From positions 1 through 32,122 of the forward strand of contig JAPKCC010000033.1 in NCBI GenBank assembly GCA_028823105.1: a stretch of DNA of 32,122 nucleotides. Direction: 5' to 3'. The notes beneath the pieces were generated by a model. It searched no databases, had not been told where the DNA came from, and worked only from the letters and a program-made list of their open reading frames with translations. Shown one piece after another: positions 16,476 through 25,083 of this stretch; position 1 is the stretch's first letter; each line of letters starts with the position of its first letter. The stretch comes from Phycisphaerales bacterium (GTDB taxonomy: Bacteria > Planctomycetota > Phycisphaerae > Phycisphaerales > SM1A02). The position numbers were made by a program, and so were the translations under genes.

Positions 16476-18518
16476 TTACTTCTTGACCAGCAACGCCTGC
16501 AAGGCCTTGCGAGACGAAGCGTCCGACTCATCCTCGAGGTAGCGCTGCACCGCGGCACGGCCGGCCCCCCTTCCGAGCACGCGGTCGAGATGCGGCATCA
16601 ACCGCTCCAGATCCACGGCGGGCATTGGCTCCCGAATTTCGGCGGACAGGAATGCAATCGTGTTGGGGTCGGTGATGCTGTTCAATCGCGGCGTCGCAAG
16701 GTGCCAGAGCATGTCTCGCGAATCGCGGCTGCGATTCTCTCGAGAGAGACGACCGTAGGCGGCCATGAAATCGGGCCAGTCCTTCTCACGGAACAACGGC
16801 CCGATCGCTTCCGGAGCCGCCGCCGCGATGGCCGCCTGATCATCCGACGACTCGATGTTCTTCCAGATCTGCACGGCGATCTTGTCCCGACCAAGCAGTT
16901 CGAGCAATCGAATGGCCTCCGCCCCTTGCATCGGGTCGGTCTTGGTTGCCGCCATCATCGCCTTCGCCGACTCCAGCAGGTTGACCCCTCCCTCGATGGC
17001 GGGCGGATCGGTCGCTGGCTTGATGACCCGCAACTGAGGCGGAATCGCCTGCATGAAAGGATCACCGATGGCGGTGATCTTCCAGACGCCGCTCATCATG
17101 CCTCCCCCCGGCCAGTACCTTCCGGCCAGCAAGAACGGCACCCCGGCCGCGAGGCGTTCAACCGCCAGGCGTGGCGAAATAAAGGCGCTCAAGTACGGCT
17201 CATCAACGCTTCCGACGTACGCATAGACCCCGCGTTCGAGGAAACGACCACCGACGGTGTCGGGAGTGGCCGGTTGTTTGAGAGAGAACGAGTGGATCAT
17301 CTGAAGCGCGAGCGGTTTTTCCGAGAACGGAATGTCCTGTGGATACGCACGCTGATTCCCGCTGACATGAAAGAGCGTGGGCGAGCCGTGTGAGTTCATA
17401 AAGAGGACGTCGGCGGGGATCGCCCCACGAAGGAGCCTTATCCAAGACGCGAGATCGGCGTCGCCCTCCTCGAAGAAGAGGGATGCGTACCCGAGTTCGG
17501 CAAGGCGACCAGCCGGCTTTGATACTTCGTAGACGTTCCACTGCCCTTGCTTCTCGTAGCCAGAGAACATCCAGATGTTCCGGCGGTCTAGGAAAATCGA
17601 ACTCATCGCCATCACCGCCGAACGCCCTTCGTCACCGAAGATCCAGCCCGCGTATCCCCAACGTTGTCCGTCGTCGTTGCGGCAGATCGCGTCCATCGTC
17701 GCGTACGGCCCGCTAGGCGCACGGCCTTGCAGTCGGACCTGCGCGGCTTTTGGCACGTCCATCCGACATCGTCCCGGAAGCGATCGGCAGATCGCCACCG
17801 CATCCAGGCCATCTCCGAGGCCGGCCCACTCGTATCCCGTCGATCGAGCTCCGTCACGAATCATGAGTTCGAGTTCCCGAAGCCTTCTCGCAGAGAGCTC
17901 GCCGTTCGGTCCACCGAAGTCTCCATCCACGAAAACCAGCGGCAGTCCTCTTCCTGCTGCGAGCGCCACGCCCGCGGTCCATGCCGGGTCATTCATGGAC
18001 GCCACCACGAAGCCTGGCGGACGCCAGCCGAGCTTCTCATAGTGCTCTCGGAACCCGATCCGAGGATCGGTGGCACCGAAAGAGATCTTCGCGACGGCGG
18101 TCGCCAATCGTTGCCGCGGTTCGAGATCTTCGGGCAGGCGACGCGCCGTCGCTGGGACGACCAGAATCTCATCCGGCTGAAACGCACGAATGAACTGCGA
18201 GGTCCCTGGATCGTCCTCGAAGAGCACCGGCCACTGCCCGAGGGGAGACCACTTCGAGATCTGTTCGAGGTAGGTCGCTGCATCCGGAACGAGCACCACG
18301 CGGGATGCCACCGGACGATTGCGCTCGCAGATCATCACGCGGGCACCCAGAAGAACCGGCCACGGGGGCGTCGGTGCGACGGCTGCAGGCGGCGGCGGCG
18401 GAACGGTCGGTACTGGCGGCGAGCTCTGCGCGGAGCCGCGTTTCACGACGATCGTGCAGAACAGCATGGTCAGCAGCACGATCTTCAGATGCGTCTGCAC
18501 GTTGAACACTCCAAACAT
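16476..18518 (-). CDS. Large exported protein of unknown function, third gene of glpK-glpD unit
   Basis: A 680-residue protein that I do not recognise with certainty. Residues 1-31 are a signal peptide or anchor (LKIVLLTMLFCTIVV, then GSAQ), followed by a run of Pro/Ala (about 32-53). Residues about 60-200 contain alternating strands with WPVLFEDD and LPLVFVDGD, reminiscent of cell-wall-binding-type repeats. Residues about 330-490 contain DVLFMNSHGSP (His377), then GVYAYVGSVDEPYLSAF and GDPFMQ. That order resembles caspase-fold (C25/gingipain-like) domains, but there is no Cys after the barrel-end strand where the nucleophile would be. The C-terminal 150 residues are helical. The ATG at 18518 is 8 bp after the glpD stop, so it is surely in the glp operon. 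Longer starts inside glpD are less likely. Confidence 0.75.
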   Translation of the reverse strand: MFGVFNVQTHLKIVLLTMLFCTIVVKRGSAQSSPPVPTVPPPPPAAVAPTPPWPVLLGARVMICERNRPVASRVVLVPDAATYLEQISKWSPLGQWPVLFEDDPGTSQFIRAFQPDEILVVPATARRLPEDLEPRQRLATAVAKISFGATDPRIGFREHYEKLGWRPPGFVVASMNDPAWTAGVALAAGRGLPLVFVDGDFGGPNGELSARRLRELELMIRDGARSTGYEWAGLGDGLDAVAICRSLPGRCRMDVPKAAQVRLQGRAPSGPYATMDAICRNDDGQRWGYAGWIFGDEGRSAVMAMSSIFLDRRNIWMFSGYEKQGQWNVYEVSKPAGRLAELGYASLFFEEGDADLASWIRLLRGAIPADVLFMNSHGSPTLFHVSGNQRAYPQDIPFSEKPLALQMIHSFSLKQPATPDTVGGRFLERGVYAYVGSVDEPYLSAFISPRLAVERLAAGVPFLLAGRYWPGGGMMSGVWKITAIGDPFMQAIPPQLRVIKPATDPPAIEGGVNLLESAKAMMAATKTDPMQGAEAIRLLELLGRDKIAVQIWKNIESSDDQAAIAAAAPEAIGPLFREKDWPDFMAAYGRLSRENRSRDSRDMLWHLATPRLNSITDPNTIAFLSAEIREPMPAVDLERLMPHLDRVLGRGAGRAAVQRYLEDESDASSRKALQALLVKK

Positions 18519-18526
18519 GATCGGTC

Positions 18527-20104
18527 TCAAGACAATCGATACCCGTTCGCCAATTCCGTGAACGAACGCACCTGATCTGCCTCCCACTGGGAATCACGTC
18601 CCAACTCCGACGCGAGAATCGACGCCGCACGTGGCGCCGCCTCGATGGCCGCTTTCGCGTCGAGCAACAACGAACGCGTTCGGCGGGCGAGCGCATCGTC
18701 CAGATCGAGGGCCATCTCCTCCCGGGCGGCCCAAGCGATCTCGGCCCCGGTGTAGGGAAGATCCGCATGGATCGGCTCGGCCAGCGAGGGTTCCGCCGCC
18801 GCGATTTCCAGAATGCGGGCCGAATCACTCCCGTACATTCGGTGGGGGTCATGCGTGGGGAGATTCGGATCATCGCGTTCGAGGGCCGCGTGAACCTTGA
18901 GATCCTCGGTGATACACGGGCGTTCGTCGAGACCGCCCACCGACGTCGCATGCTTGAGCGTGTCCTCCGCCATCTTGCGATAGGTCGTCCACTTGCCACC
19001 GACGATCGTGACCACGCCGGCTGAACTCACGAATACCTCATGATTCCGGGAGATCGACTTCGAGTTTCCGGTGTTTCCACCCGGATGGACAAGCGGGCGC
19101 TGCCCAGCGAAGACCGACTTCACGTCCGCGCGGGTCGGGTCTTTCGCCAAGTACCGATTCGCATTGCGAAGAATGAATTCCACCTCGTCCGGCAGTGCGC
19201 GTGGCTCGAGATCCGCGGATTTCATCGGCGTGTCGGTGGTGCCGACCACCACGCGACCGTGCCAAGGAATCACGAACAACACCCGACCGTCGTCAGTGTG
19301 CGGCACCATGATCGCAGTCTCCGACGGCTGAAAGCTCTTGTCGAGGACAAGGTGAACGCCCTGCGCGGGTTCGATCACTGAGTTGCATTCCGGTTCGTCC
19401 ATGCGACGAATCTCATCCGCAAAGATGCCGCAGGCGTTGATCACAACCTTGGCCCGAATTTCGAATTCCTCGTCACCCCCGGTGGCTTCGCGGTCCACGA
19501 CGCGAACTCCGACGCAGTGATCACCTTCCTTGAGAAGACCGATCACCCGGCACCTCGTGGCGATGGCGGCCCCATGATCGGCTGCGGTCATCGCGAGTGC
19601 TGCCGCCATCCGCGCATCATCGAACTGGCCATCGTGATATCGCACGCCGCCGCGGAGCCCCTTCGTCTCGACGTTGGGGATCTCGGCGATGGTCTCTTCG
19701 ACATTCAGGCTGCGGCTCGGTGCGAGATTCAACTTCCCTGCCAGGAGGTCGTAGGCCTTCATACCTGCGCCGTAGAACGGACCCTCCCACCACTTGTATC
19801 GAGGCACGATAAAGGGCAGGTCGCGAACGATGTGCGGCGCATTGCGGTAGAAAATTCCTCGTTCCCGAAGCGCTTCGGTGACCAGCGAGATGTCCATCTG
19901 CTCGAGATAACGGACACCACCATGGACGAGTTTGGTACTCCGACTGCTCGTCGCCTTCGCGAAGTCTTCCGCTTCGAGCAGCGCCGTCCGGTACCCACGG
20001 CTCGCGGCGTCCACGGCAACGCCGAGCCCGGTCGCGCCGCCTCCGATCACCAGAACCTCGAAATCCCCACCGCGAAGTTGATCGATCATCTCGGAACGCT
20101 TCAT
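18527..20104 (-). CDS. glpD: Aerobic glycerol-3-phosphate dehydrogenase (FAD)
   Basis: GlpD oxidises glycerol 3-phosphate to dihydroxyacetone phosphate at the membrane and hands electrons to quinone. The 525-residue protein has the FAD dinucleotide fold [21 protein letters not shown] with GGGATGLG at 21-28, and the GlpD/GlpA signature [20 protein letters not shown]. Further marks are [33 protein letters not shown] and the C-terminal [15 protein letters not shown]. The length suits the glpD family with its C-terminal DAO_C domain. The ATG at 20104 overlaps the glpK stop (ATGA), indicating coupled translation. It acts directly on the GlpK product and feeds electrons to the respiratory chain. 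Confidence 0.96.
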   Translation of the reverse strand: MKRSEMIDQLRGGDFEVLVIGGGATGLGVAVDAASRGYRTALLEAEDFAKATSSRSTKLVHGGVRYLEQMDISLVTEALRERGIFYRNAPHIVRDLPFIVPRYKWWEGPFYGAGMKAYDLLAGKLNLAPSRSLNVEETIAEIPNVETKGLRGGVRYHDGQFDDARMAAALAMTAADHGAAIATRCRVIGLLKEGDHCVGVRVVDREATGGDEEFEIRAKVVINACGIFADEIRRMDEPECNSVIEPAQGVHLVLDKSFQPSETAIMVPHTDDGRVLFVIPWHGRVVVGTTDTPMKSADLEPRALPDEVEFILRNANRYLAKDPTRADVKSVFAGQRPLVHPGGNTGNSKSISRNHEVFVSSAGVVTIVGGKWTTYRKMAEDTLKHATSVGGLDERPCITEDLKVHAALERDDPNLPTHDPHRMYGSDSARILEIAAAEPSLAEPIHADLPYTGAEIAWAAREEMALDLDDALARRTRSLLLDAKAAIEAAPRAASILASELGRDSQWEADQVRSFTELANGYRLS

Positions 20105-21606
20105 GATTCATCCTCCATCCAATCGAGCGTCCGCTCGATGGCTTTACTCCACCAGTGCACCAATCTACGCCGCTCGGCTTCCTTCATCGCAGGCTCGAAG
20201 ACCCGATCGATCTCACGATGTGCTTCGAGCTCCTCAAGATTCTTCCAGACGCCGGTGGCCAGTCCTGCCATGTAGGCGGCCCCGGCGGCGGTGGATTCGG
20301 TCATCACCGGTCGCTGGACTGGCACCCCGAGAAGATCCGCCTGGAACTGCATCAAAAGATCGCTCGCGCACGCACCTCCATCGACTCGAATCTCCTTGAT
20401 CGCGATGCCGCTGTCCTTCGTCATGCACTGGAGAATGTCGTTGGATCGATAGGCGAGGCTACGGAGCGTCGCCAGTGCGATGTGGGCATCTGACGAACCC
20501 CGCGTGAGACCGAGGACCGCACCCCGGGCGTTCGGATCCCAGTACGGTGCCCCGAGCCCTGCAAAGGCGGGTACGACCATCACCCCTTCGGTGTCGGCGA
20601 CGCTTCCCGCGAGGTCGTTGACCTCGGGAGCCGACTTGATGATCTTCAGACCATCACGAAGCCACTGGATGGCTGCCCCGGCGATGAACACGCTGCCCTC
20701 GAGGGCATATTCGAGTGGGCCGTCGCCGATTTGCCACGCCACAGTGGTGAGCATTCGTGACGGGCTCGGCTTCGGCGTGGTTCCGGTATGCATCAGCATG
20801 AAGCACCCGGTTCCGTAGGTGTTCTTCACCATTCCGTCACGCGTGCAGAGTTGGCCGAAGAGCGCCGCCTGCTGATCCCCCACGATGCCCGCGATGGGAA
20901 TCGACGCCCCAAGAAGATCTGCCCTTGACTCTCCGATCGTGGCGCTTGACGGCACCACATCGGGAAGCAACTCCCGAGGAATGTCGAAGAGCTTCAGAAG
21001 AGAGTCGTCCCATTCGCCGGTATGAATGTTCCAGAGGAGGGTCCGACAAGCATTGCTCGGATCAGTCGCATGGACCGCTCCGTTGGTGAGTTTCCAGACC
21101 AACCAAGTGTCCATCGTGCCCGCGGCGAGTTCTCCGCGTCCCGCCCGGTCCCGAGCGCCGGGCACTTCGTCGAGGATCCATTTCAACTTGCTCCCCGAGA
21201 AGTAGGGATCGAGCACCAGCCCGGTCCGGGCCTGCACGTCGGGTTCATGCCCATCGGCCCTCAGCTTCTCCGTGAATTCGCTGGTTCGCCGGTCCTGCCA
21301 CACGATCGCGTGATGGATCGGCTCTCCGGTCTTTCGGTCCCAAACTACGATCGTCTCACGTTGATTCGTGATCCCGATCGCCGCGATCTCGGCGGCGGTG
21401 ATCCCAGCCTTCTTGATCGCCGCCCGCGCCGTTCCAAGCTGCTTCTCCCAGATCTCGGTGGCGTCGTGTTCGACCAACCCAGGGCGGGGAAAGAATTGCG
21501 TGAATTCGGTCTGATCGACACCCTTCATGGTGCCGTTGGAATCGAAGACGATTGACCGGCAACTACTGGTGCCTTCGTCGAACGCGAGAACGTAGTCTTT
21601 GGACAT
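20101..21606 (-). CDS. glpK: Glycerol kinase
   Basis: GlpK phosphorylates glycerol with ATP. The 501-residue FGGY-family kinase has the phosphate-1 loop [11 protein letters not shown] near the start (usually DQGTTSSR, so a Q-to-E change), [42 protein letters not shown] and [16 protein letters not shown]. The C-terminal signature includes [24 protein letters not shown] and [13 protein letters not shown]. The ATG at 21606 has GGAG eight bases upstream, which decides it over the ATG/GTG frame extension to 21627. It is the first gene of glpK-glpD-unknown. The 236 bp before it (21607-21842) shows no gene and no convincing promoter by eye. No glycerol facilitator or glpR repressor is adjacent. Confidence 0.96.
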   Translation of the reverse strand: MSKDYVLAFDEGTSSCRSIVFDSNGTMKGVDQTEFTQFFPRPGLVEHDATEIWEKQLGTARAAIKKAGITAAEIAAIGITNQRETIVVWDRKTGEPIHHAIVWQDRRTSEFTEKLRADGHEPDVQARTGLVLDPYFSGSKLKWILDEVPGARDRAGRGELAAGTMDTWLVWKLTNGAVHATDPSNACRTLLWNIHTGEWDDSLLKLFDIPRELLPDVVPSSATIGESRADLLGASIPIAGIVGDQQAALFGQLCTRDGMVKNTYGTGCFMLMHTGTTPKPSPSRMLTTVAWQIGDGPLEYALEGSVFIAGAAIQWLRDGLKIIKSAPEVNDLAGSVADTEGVMVVPAFAGLGAPYWDPNARGAVLGLTRGSSDAHIALATLRSLAYRSNDILQCMTKDSGIAIKEIRVDGGACASDLLMQFQADLLGVPVQRPVMTESTAAGAAYMAGLATGVWKNLEELEAHREIDRVFEPAMKEAERRRLVHWWSKAIERTLDWMEDES

Positions 21607-21842
21607 TGGTGGATCTCCGTTGACCATCCTACGAAATCCATCGAAGACTGCGTATCACTCGCCGACTGTTCCGGGGACGATTTTCAAAGAACCGGAAGAG
21701 CCGCATCACCGTGGCAAATAAGTACGTCCCGTCATGTGGCCGATTGGCCAGGGATGGGATGCCGTCGACGACGCATGAGATTCCCCGGGTCGGCGTTGAT
21801 CCACATGGATGCGATTTCCGAACCGGGCTACGAGAGAGAACC

Positions 21843-21885
21843 AAACAAAGACGCCCCGTGGACCGGTCAGAATCCACGGGGCGTC
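21843..21885 (-). terminator. Strong intrinsic terminator after the DinB-fold gene
   Basis: A perfect 13-bp inverted repeat, GACGCCCCGTGGA (21850-21862) and TCCACGGGGCGTC (21873-21885), encloses a 10-base loop. On the minus strand it is followed by TTTGTTT. It begins 16 bp after the DinB-fold gene stop and separates that gene from glpK downstream. Confidence 0.88.
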
Positions 21886-21901
21886 GATTGACTCACGTTG
21901 C

Positions 21902-22423
21902 TCAGCCCAAAGATCCGAGGCCGATGGCTCGGCGCCAATGGCTGACCTGCCCGGCATGCATCATGACATGGTTGTTCATCATGAAGTTCACCGCGGCGCC
22001 GCAGGTGGGGAGCCGCTCGGCGAAACCGCCACCGAGCGGATTGTCCATCGCGAAGATCTCGGGGGAAATGTCGGGAAGGATGCCGAGGACCGTCTCGTAG
22101 CGTTCCTTGAAGTACGGCATGACGACATCTTTGGTTGGATACAGCGCGGCGTCGGCGAGACATTCCTGACCCTGTTCCAGCGGCGCTTCGTCGAACGGAC
22201 ATGGAACGACGAGATCGGCGCGGCCGAGGAAACCTGCCAAGACTTTGTTGGGGTAGATCGCCAGGTGCCCGTAAAGGAATGCGGGGTGATTCATCCCGTC
22301 CATGCCGTGATCGTTCCATCGATCGGCCGGAATGTCCACGGCGAGTTTCTCGGCGTAGCCCAAGCTGTAGGTCGAACACTGGGTGATGATGGTGCCGAGC
22401 GAAGTACTGGTTGCGGTGGACAT
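21902..22423 (-). CDS. DinB-fold protein (metal-dependent four-helix bundle)
   Basis: A 173-residue protein of the DinB/YfiT-like superfamily, which includes thiol transferases and stress-linked proteins with a three-histidine metal site. The likely ligands are His53 in FLYGHLAIYPNKVL and His152/His156 in NNHVMMHAGQVSHWRR; the H-x3-H-x-G-Q pattern of the last helix is diagnostic. There is a Cys-containing loop at about 75 and another Cys near 141. Four helices are visible. The ATG at 22423 is supported by GAGAAGAGAG just upstream. No signal peptide is seen, so it is cytosolic. The true substrate is unknown; members use bacillithiol, mycothiol or glutathione, or have no known activity. It sits alone between terminators. 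Confidence 0.8.
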   Translation of the reverse strand: MSTATSTSLGTIITQCSTYSLGYAEKLAVDIPADRWNDHGMDGMNHPAFLYGHLAIYPNKVLAGFLGRADLVVPCPFDEAPLEQGQECLADAALYPTKDVVMPYFKERYETVLGILPDISPEIFAMDNPLGGGFAERLPTCGAAVNFMMNNHVMMHAGQVSHWRRAIGLGSLG

Positions 22424-22519
22424 TGGGCTCTCTTCTCCAGGAATGAAATTCTGTTTGAACACGAGGTTTCGCGATGAACCAATTCGTCGCGAGACAGAGT
22501 GTGAATGATATCGCTCGCC

Positions 22520-22535
22520 GGCGGAATTTTCCGCC
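22520..22535. other. Inverted repeat just after the ThiF-like gene
   Basis: GGCGG and CCGCC pair around AATTTT (as read on plus). It lies 11 bp after the stop of the ThiF-like gene and about 100 bp before the DinB-fold start. It may be a terminator for the former, but no T-tract follows on the minus strand. Confidence 0.35.
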
Positions 22536-22546
22536 ACTCGGCAGGA

Positions 22547-23644
22547 TCAACTTCCGATGAAACGATCGAAAATGCCCCGCGCCCAGTCAACGTCCGTGTC
22601 ACCTTCGACGATCGCCCGTCCATCCTCGAAGACGAGCATCGAAACCGGGTGGCCGCTCGGGCTCCGTTCGCCTTCCAAAACACCGCGAATCGACGCGTCT
22701 CCACGTTCGAAGACCCCGTGGACGGCCAACGTTCGCTCGACTCGGTCGAGATCGAACGATCCCTGAGTCCGTCCGGGTCGGAGCTGGACCGCGTTTCGAC
22801 CACAGAGCATTCTCGCCGCGGCAGCCTCGGCATTCAGGAAGTCAAAGCGGCCATGCACGCAACATTCACACTCGGGATTCGCAGCCGCCGACGTATCCAT
22901 CGCCCGATGCTCATTCCTCCACAGGTCGAACGACCTCAACGTTCGATCGACGGCGGGGACTTCACCAACCATCAACTTGATTGCCTGAGAGACCTGGTGG
23001 GCCGCGACGATCGTGGTCGCACTTCCCAGCACCCCGGCGGTGTCACAGGTCGGCGTCGTTCCCGGTGCTGGTGGCTCGGAAAAAAGGCAGCGAAGACAAG
23101 GCGTGGCGTCCGCATCGGTCCAGCGGATTCGCGCCTTTTCGCCCGGTCCTGGGCGAGCGAGGATCGGCATCGTCATGCCCTCAGTCGCTACCGCCGCGCC
23201 GTAGATGTACGGGATGCCGTTCGCGACTGCGTAGTCGTTGAGAAGATATCTCGTCTCGAAGTTGTCCAATCCATCCAGCAGAAGATCGCAACCAGCCGCG
23301 AGATCTCCGATGGTGCCTGAATCGATGTCTTCGACGAATGCTCGGATCCGGACCGTGGAATTCGCCTGTCCCAACCGCAGTCTGGCGGCTTCCGCCTTCG
23401 GAACACCTCGCTCCGCATCCCGCTCGGTGAAGAGGGTCTGCCGCTGCAGATTCGTCGATTCGACCACGTCTCGATCCGCGATCACCAGCGTGCCCACACC
23501 CGCGCGGCACAGAAGGTCGGCGGCGACCGTCCCCAACGCACCACATCCTGCGATGAACACGGTCGAGTCCCGCAGCCGCTCCTGGCCGCGAACCCCGATT
23601 CCCGGAAGCAACGTCTGACGGTGATATCGATCGTCGGGAGACAT
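22547..23644 (-). CDS. ThiF/MoeB-type E1 adenylyltransferase with extra C-terminal domain
   Basis: A 365-residue E1-like enzyme that adenylates the C-terminal Gly-Gly of a small sulfur-carrier protein (ThiS- or MoaD-like). Signatures are the start RYHRQTLLPGIG, the nucleotide loop GCGALGTVAADLL (33-45), NLQRQTLF (65-72), DGLDNFETRYLLND (124-137) and the two zinc pairs C183/C186 and C259/C262. The crossover Cys lies at C200 in PTCDTAGVLGS. After the zinc site, about 100 residues (266-365) form a domain that does not look like the rhodanese domain of MoeZ-type proteins. Whether it serves thiamin, molybdopterin or tRNA thiolation cannot be told; no carrier protein gene is adjacent. The ATG at 23644 has no clear ribosome site. 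Confidence 0.88.
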   Translation of the reverse strand: MSPDDRYHRQTLLPGIGVRGQERLRDSTVFIAGCGALGTVAADLLCRAGVGTLVIADRDVVESTNLQRQTLFTERDAERGVPKAEAARLRLGQANSTVRIRAFVEDIDSGTIGDLAAGCDLLLDGLDNFETRYLLNDYAVANGIPYIYGAAVATEGMTMPILARPGPGEKARIRWTDADATPCLRCLFSEPPAPGTTPTCDTAGVLGSATTIVAAHQVSQAIKLMVGEVPAVDRTLRSFDLWRNEHRAMDTSAAANPECECCVHGRFDFLNAEAAAARMLCGRNAVQLRPGRTQGSFDLDRVERTLAVHGVFERGDASIRGVLEGERSPSGHPVSMLVFEDGRAIVEGDTDVDWARGIFDRFIGS

Positions 23645-23690
23645 GCTTGAAGCGTAGCGTCAAGACGGACGCAGGCCGTGGGAATCCACC

Positions 23691-23728
23691 ATGAAAGAAC
23701 TCCGCCTCGCACCATGCGAGACGGAGTT
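23691..23728 (-). terminator. Intrinsic terminator downstream of sodN
   Basis: On the minus strand AACTCCG-T-CTCGCA and TGCGAG-G-CGGAGTT pair through 14 positions (one T-G wobble) around a three-base loop. The arms are at 23698-23711 and 23715-23728. CTTTC follows. The hairpin begins 46 bp after the sodN stop and separates it from the ThiF-like gene. Confidence 0.75.
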
Positions 23729-23774
23729 GATTCGTCTTCCGGTCGACCTTCGACCTCTGAATCGACCTGACGGG

Positions 23775-24401
23775 TCACCCGCCTGGGTTGGACCGCCAGG
23801 AATCGGCCGTGCCATCGAGCGCGAGATGGTCATCCGGAACGATCGCCGCACCGGCACCCTTGCTTGCCGGATACCACGGCGCGATCGCATCGATCGCAGC
23901 AAGCAATTCGTCGGTGGCGGCCGGATCAAGGTTCTGAGCCGCCTTCATCGCTCCGACGGAGATCCGGTGAAAGGCCGCCAACTGCCCGTGATACTTCTCC
24001 CGCGCCGCATCGTCTGCGGCGTCGGCAGGAGCCTTGACCCGCTGGGTCAGGAAATACCATGCGACGGTGTGCTGGAGCTTTCGGCCATGCTCCTCCTTGA
24101 CCATCGCCCAGCGAGCGATGGTATTGAGGGAGGCGGCGTCGACCTTTTCGGCCAACGTCTCGATCTGTGCAGATGCCTTCTTCATGGTCATCGCGTCGAG
24201 CCGCATCCGCCCGACCTCCGCGTGGTCGTCGTAGATCCCACAGGGAATCTCACAGTGGGCCGGCAACGACGCTGCGACCGAAGCGCGGGCGGTCTGAATG
24301 ATGCTCCGGACGTCCGGAGCGGCCGCATCAAGTACGTTGACGGCCAGCAAGCCGCCAGCGATGGTTCCGGCGACAATGCCGGCAAGGGTGGTGTTCTTCA
24401 T
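23775..24401 (-). CDS. sodN: Nickel-containing superoxide dismutase precursor
   Basis: Ni-SOD dismutates superoxide to O2 and H2O2. In known Ni-SOD the mature N-terminus His1 and Cys2/Cys6 bind Ni after a propeptide is removed. Here the hook is HCEIPCGIY at 49-57: His49, Cys50, Pro53, Cys54 and Tyr57 match His1, Cys2, Pro5, Cys6 and Tyr9, with Glu for Asp at position 3. The 48-residue leader is long and begins with a hydrophobic Gly/Ala segment (TLAGIVAGTIAGGLLAV), then a polar region ending SLPA, so cleavage after Ala48 would expose the hook. The mature part (160 residues) has the helical body and an extra C-terminal stretch of about 40. GAGGAG precedes the ATG at good spacing. The maturation protease gene sodX is not visible nearby. 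Confidence 0.93.
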   Translation of the reverse strand: MKNTTLAGIVAGTIAGGLLAVNVLDAAAPDVRSIIQTARASVAASLPAHCEIPCGIYDDHAEVGRMRLDAMTMKKASAQIETLAEKVDAASLNTIARWAMVKEEHGRKLQHTVAWYFLTQRVKAPADAADDAAREKYHGQLAAFHRISVGAMKAAQNLDPAATDELLAAIDAIAPWYPASKGAGAAIVPDDHLALDGTADSWRSNPGG

Positions 24402-24418
24402 GATCGGAATCTCCTCGA

Positions 24419-25036
24419 ATGACTAGTGAAGATCAAGAGCCTAGCGGCGTGGGGCCGGATGAGTCGATGCACTCGCACCCGAATGCGGACCAGGGACGAT
24501 CCGGCTGGGGAGAGAACCTCTCCGAGCGGCGGCGACGAAATGCGGTCGAACTCGTCGAGACGCGAGTCCGCGAAATCGAAACCCTGCTCTCGAAGTCGAT
24601 TCCGGGAGCTGGTGTCCTGACCGGATCGGCAACCTGCGCCGAGGTCCGGCTGGCGGAGACTGACGCGGCGCATCGATACCTCCGAGTCGCCTTCATGGCC
24701 CGTCACGACGTGATCGACGAAGTCAGAGCAGCCTTGCTCCGAGGGAACTTTGAAGATGCGGCTCCGGGAAGTGATCTCTCGATCATCCGCATCGCCCATG
24801 CAAATGGACGCCGCCCTCACTATGTGGTCTGCGATGGAACGCGGGATCGACTCGATGGCCCGGATGCTCCACACCCGACAAGCCCCGAGGGAAGACAACT
24901 GCGAGCTGACCGCCTCCAGGCTGCGGTCAGACCACCGGTGTTCGTGATGAGCCGGACCCTCGACCTCCGAACCGAGCGTGGCTTGGAAACCGAAACCATC
25001 GAGGTGCAGATCACCGAAGACCGTGGATCAACGTGA
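24419..25036 (+). CDS. Hypothetical protein divergent from sodN
   Basis: A 205-residue open frame with no recognised motif. An acidic, disordered start (about 1-35) leads into an amphipathic helix (RRRRNAVELVETRVREIETLL), a predicted alpha/beta segment (RYLRVAFMARHDVIDEVRAALL, SDLSIIRIAHANGRRPHYVVCD), a polar loop, and a final strand pair ending ETIEVQITEDRGST. Codon use is like the neighbouring genes. Its ATG at 24419 is only 17 bp from the sodN start on the other strand, so it may begin further in (ATG at 24467 in frame). No ribosome site decides this. It is followed after 47 bp by the glycosyltransferase gene on the same strand and may be co-transcribed with it. Function unknown. Confidence 0.6.
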   Translation: MTSEDQEPSGVGPDESMHSHPNADQGRSGWGENLSERRRRNAVELVETRVREIETLLSKSIPGAGVLTGSATCAEVRLAETDAAHRYLRVAFMARHDVIDEVRAALLRGNFEDAAPGSDLSIIRIAHANGRRPHYVVCDGTRDRLDGPDAPHPTSPEGRQLRADRLQAAVRPPVFVMSRTLDLRTERGLETETIEVQITEDRGST

Positions 25037-25083
25037 ACGTGCGGCCCCGCCTATGACGAGTCGCTTCGCGTTAATATCTGTAT

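Noticed and set aside
22981-23241. Open frames on the plus strand opposite the ThiF-like gene.
   Set aside because: Arg/Ser/Pro-rich shadows of a supported gene.
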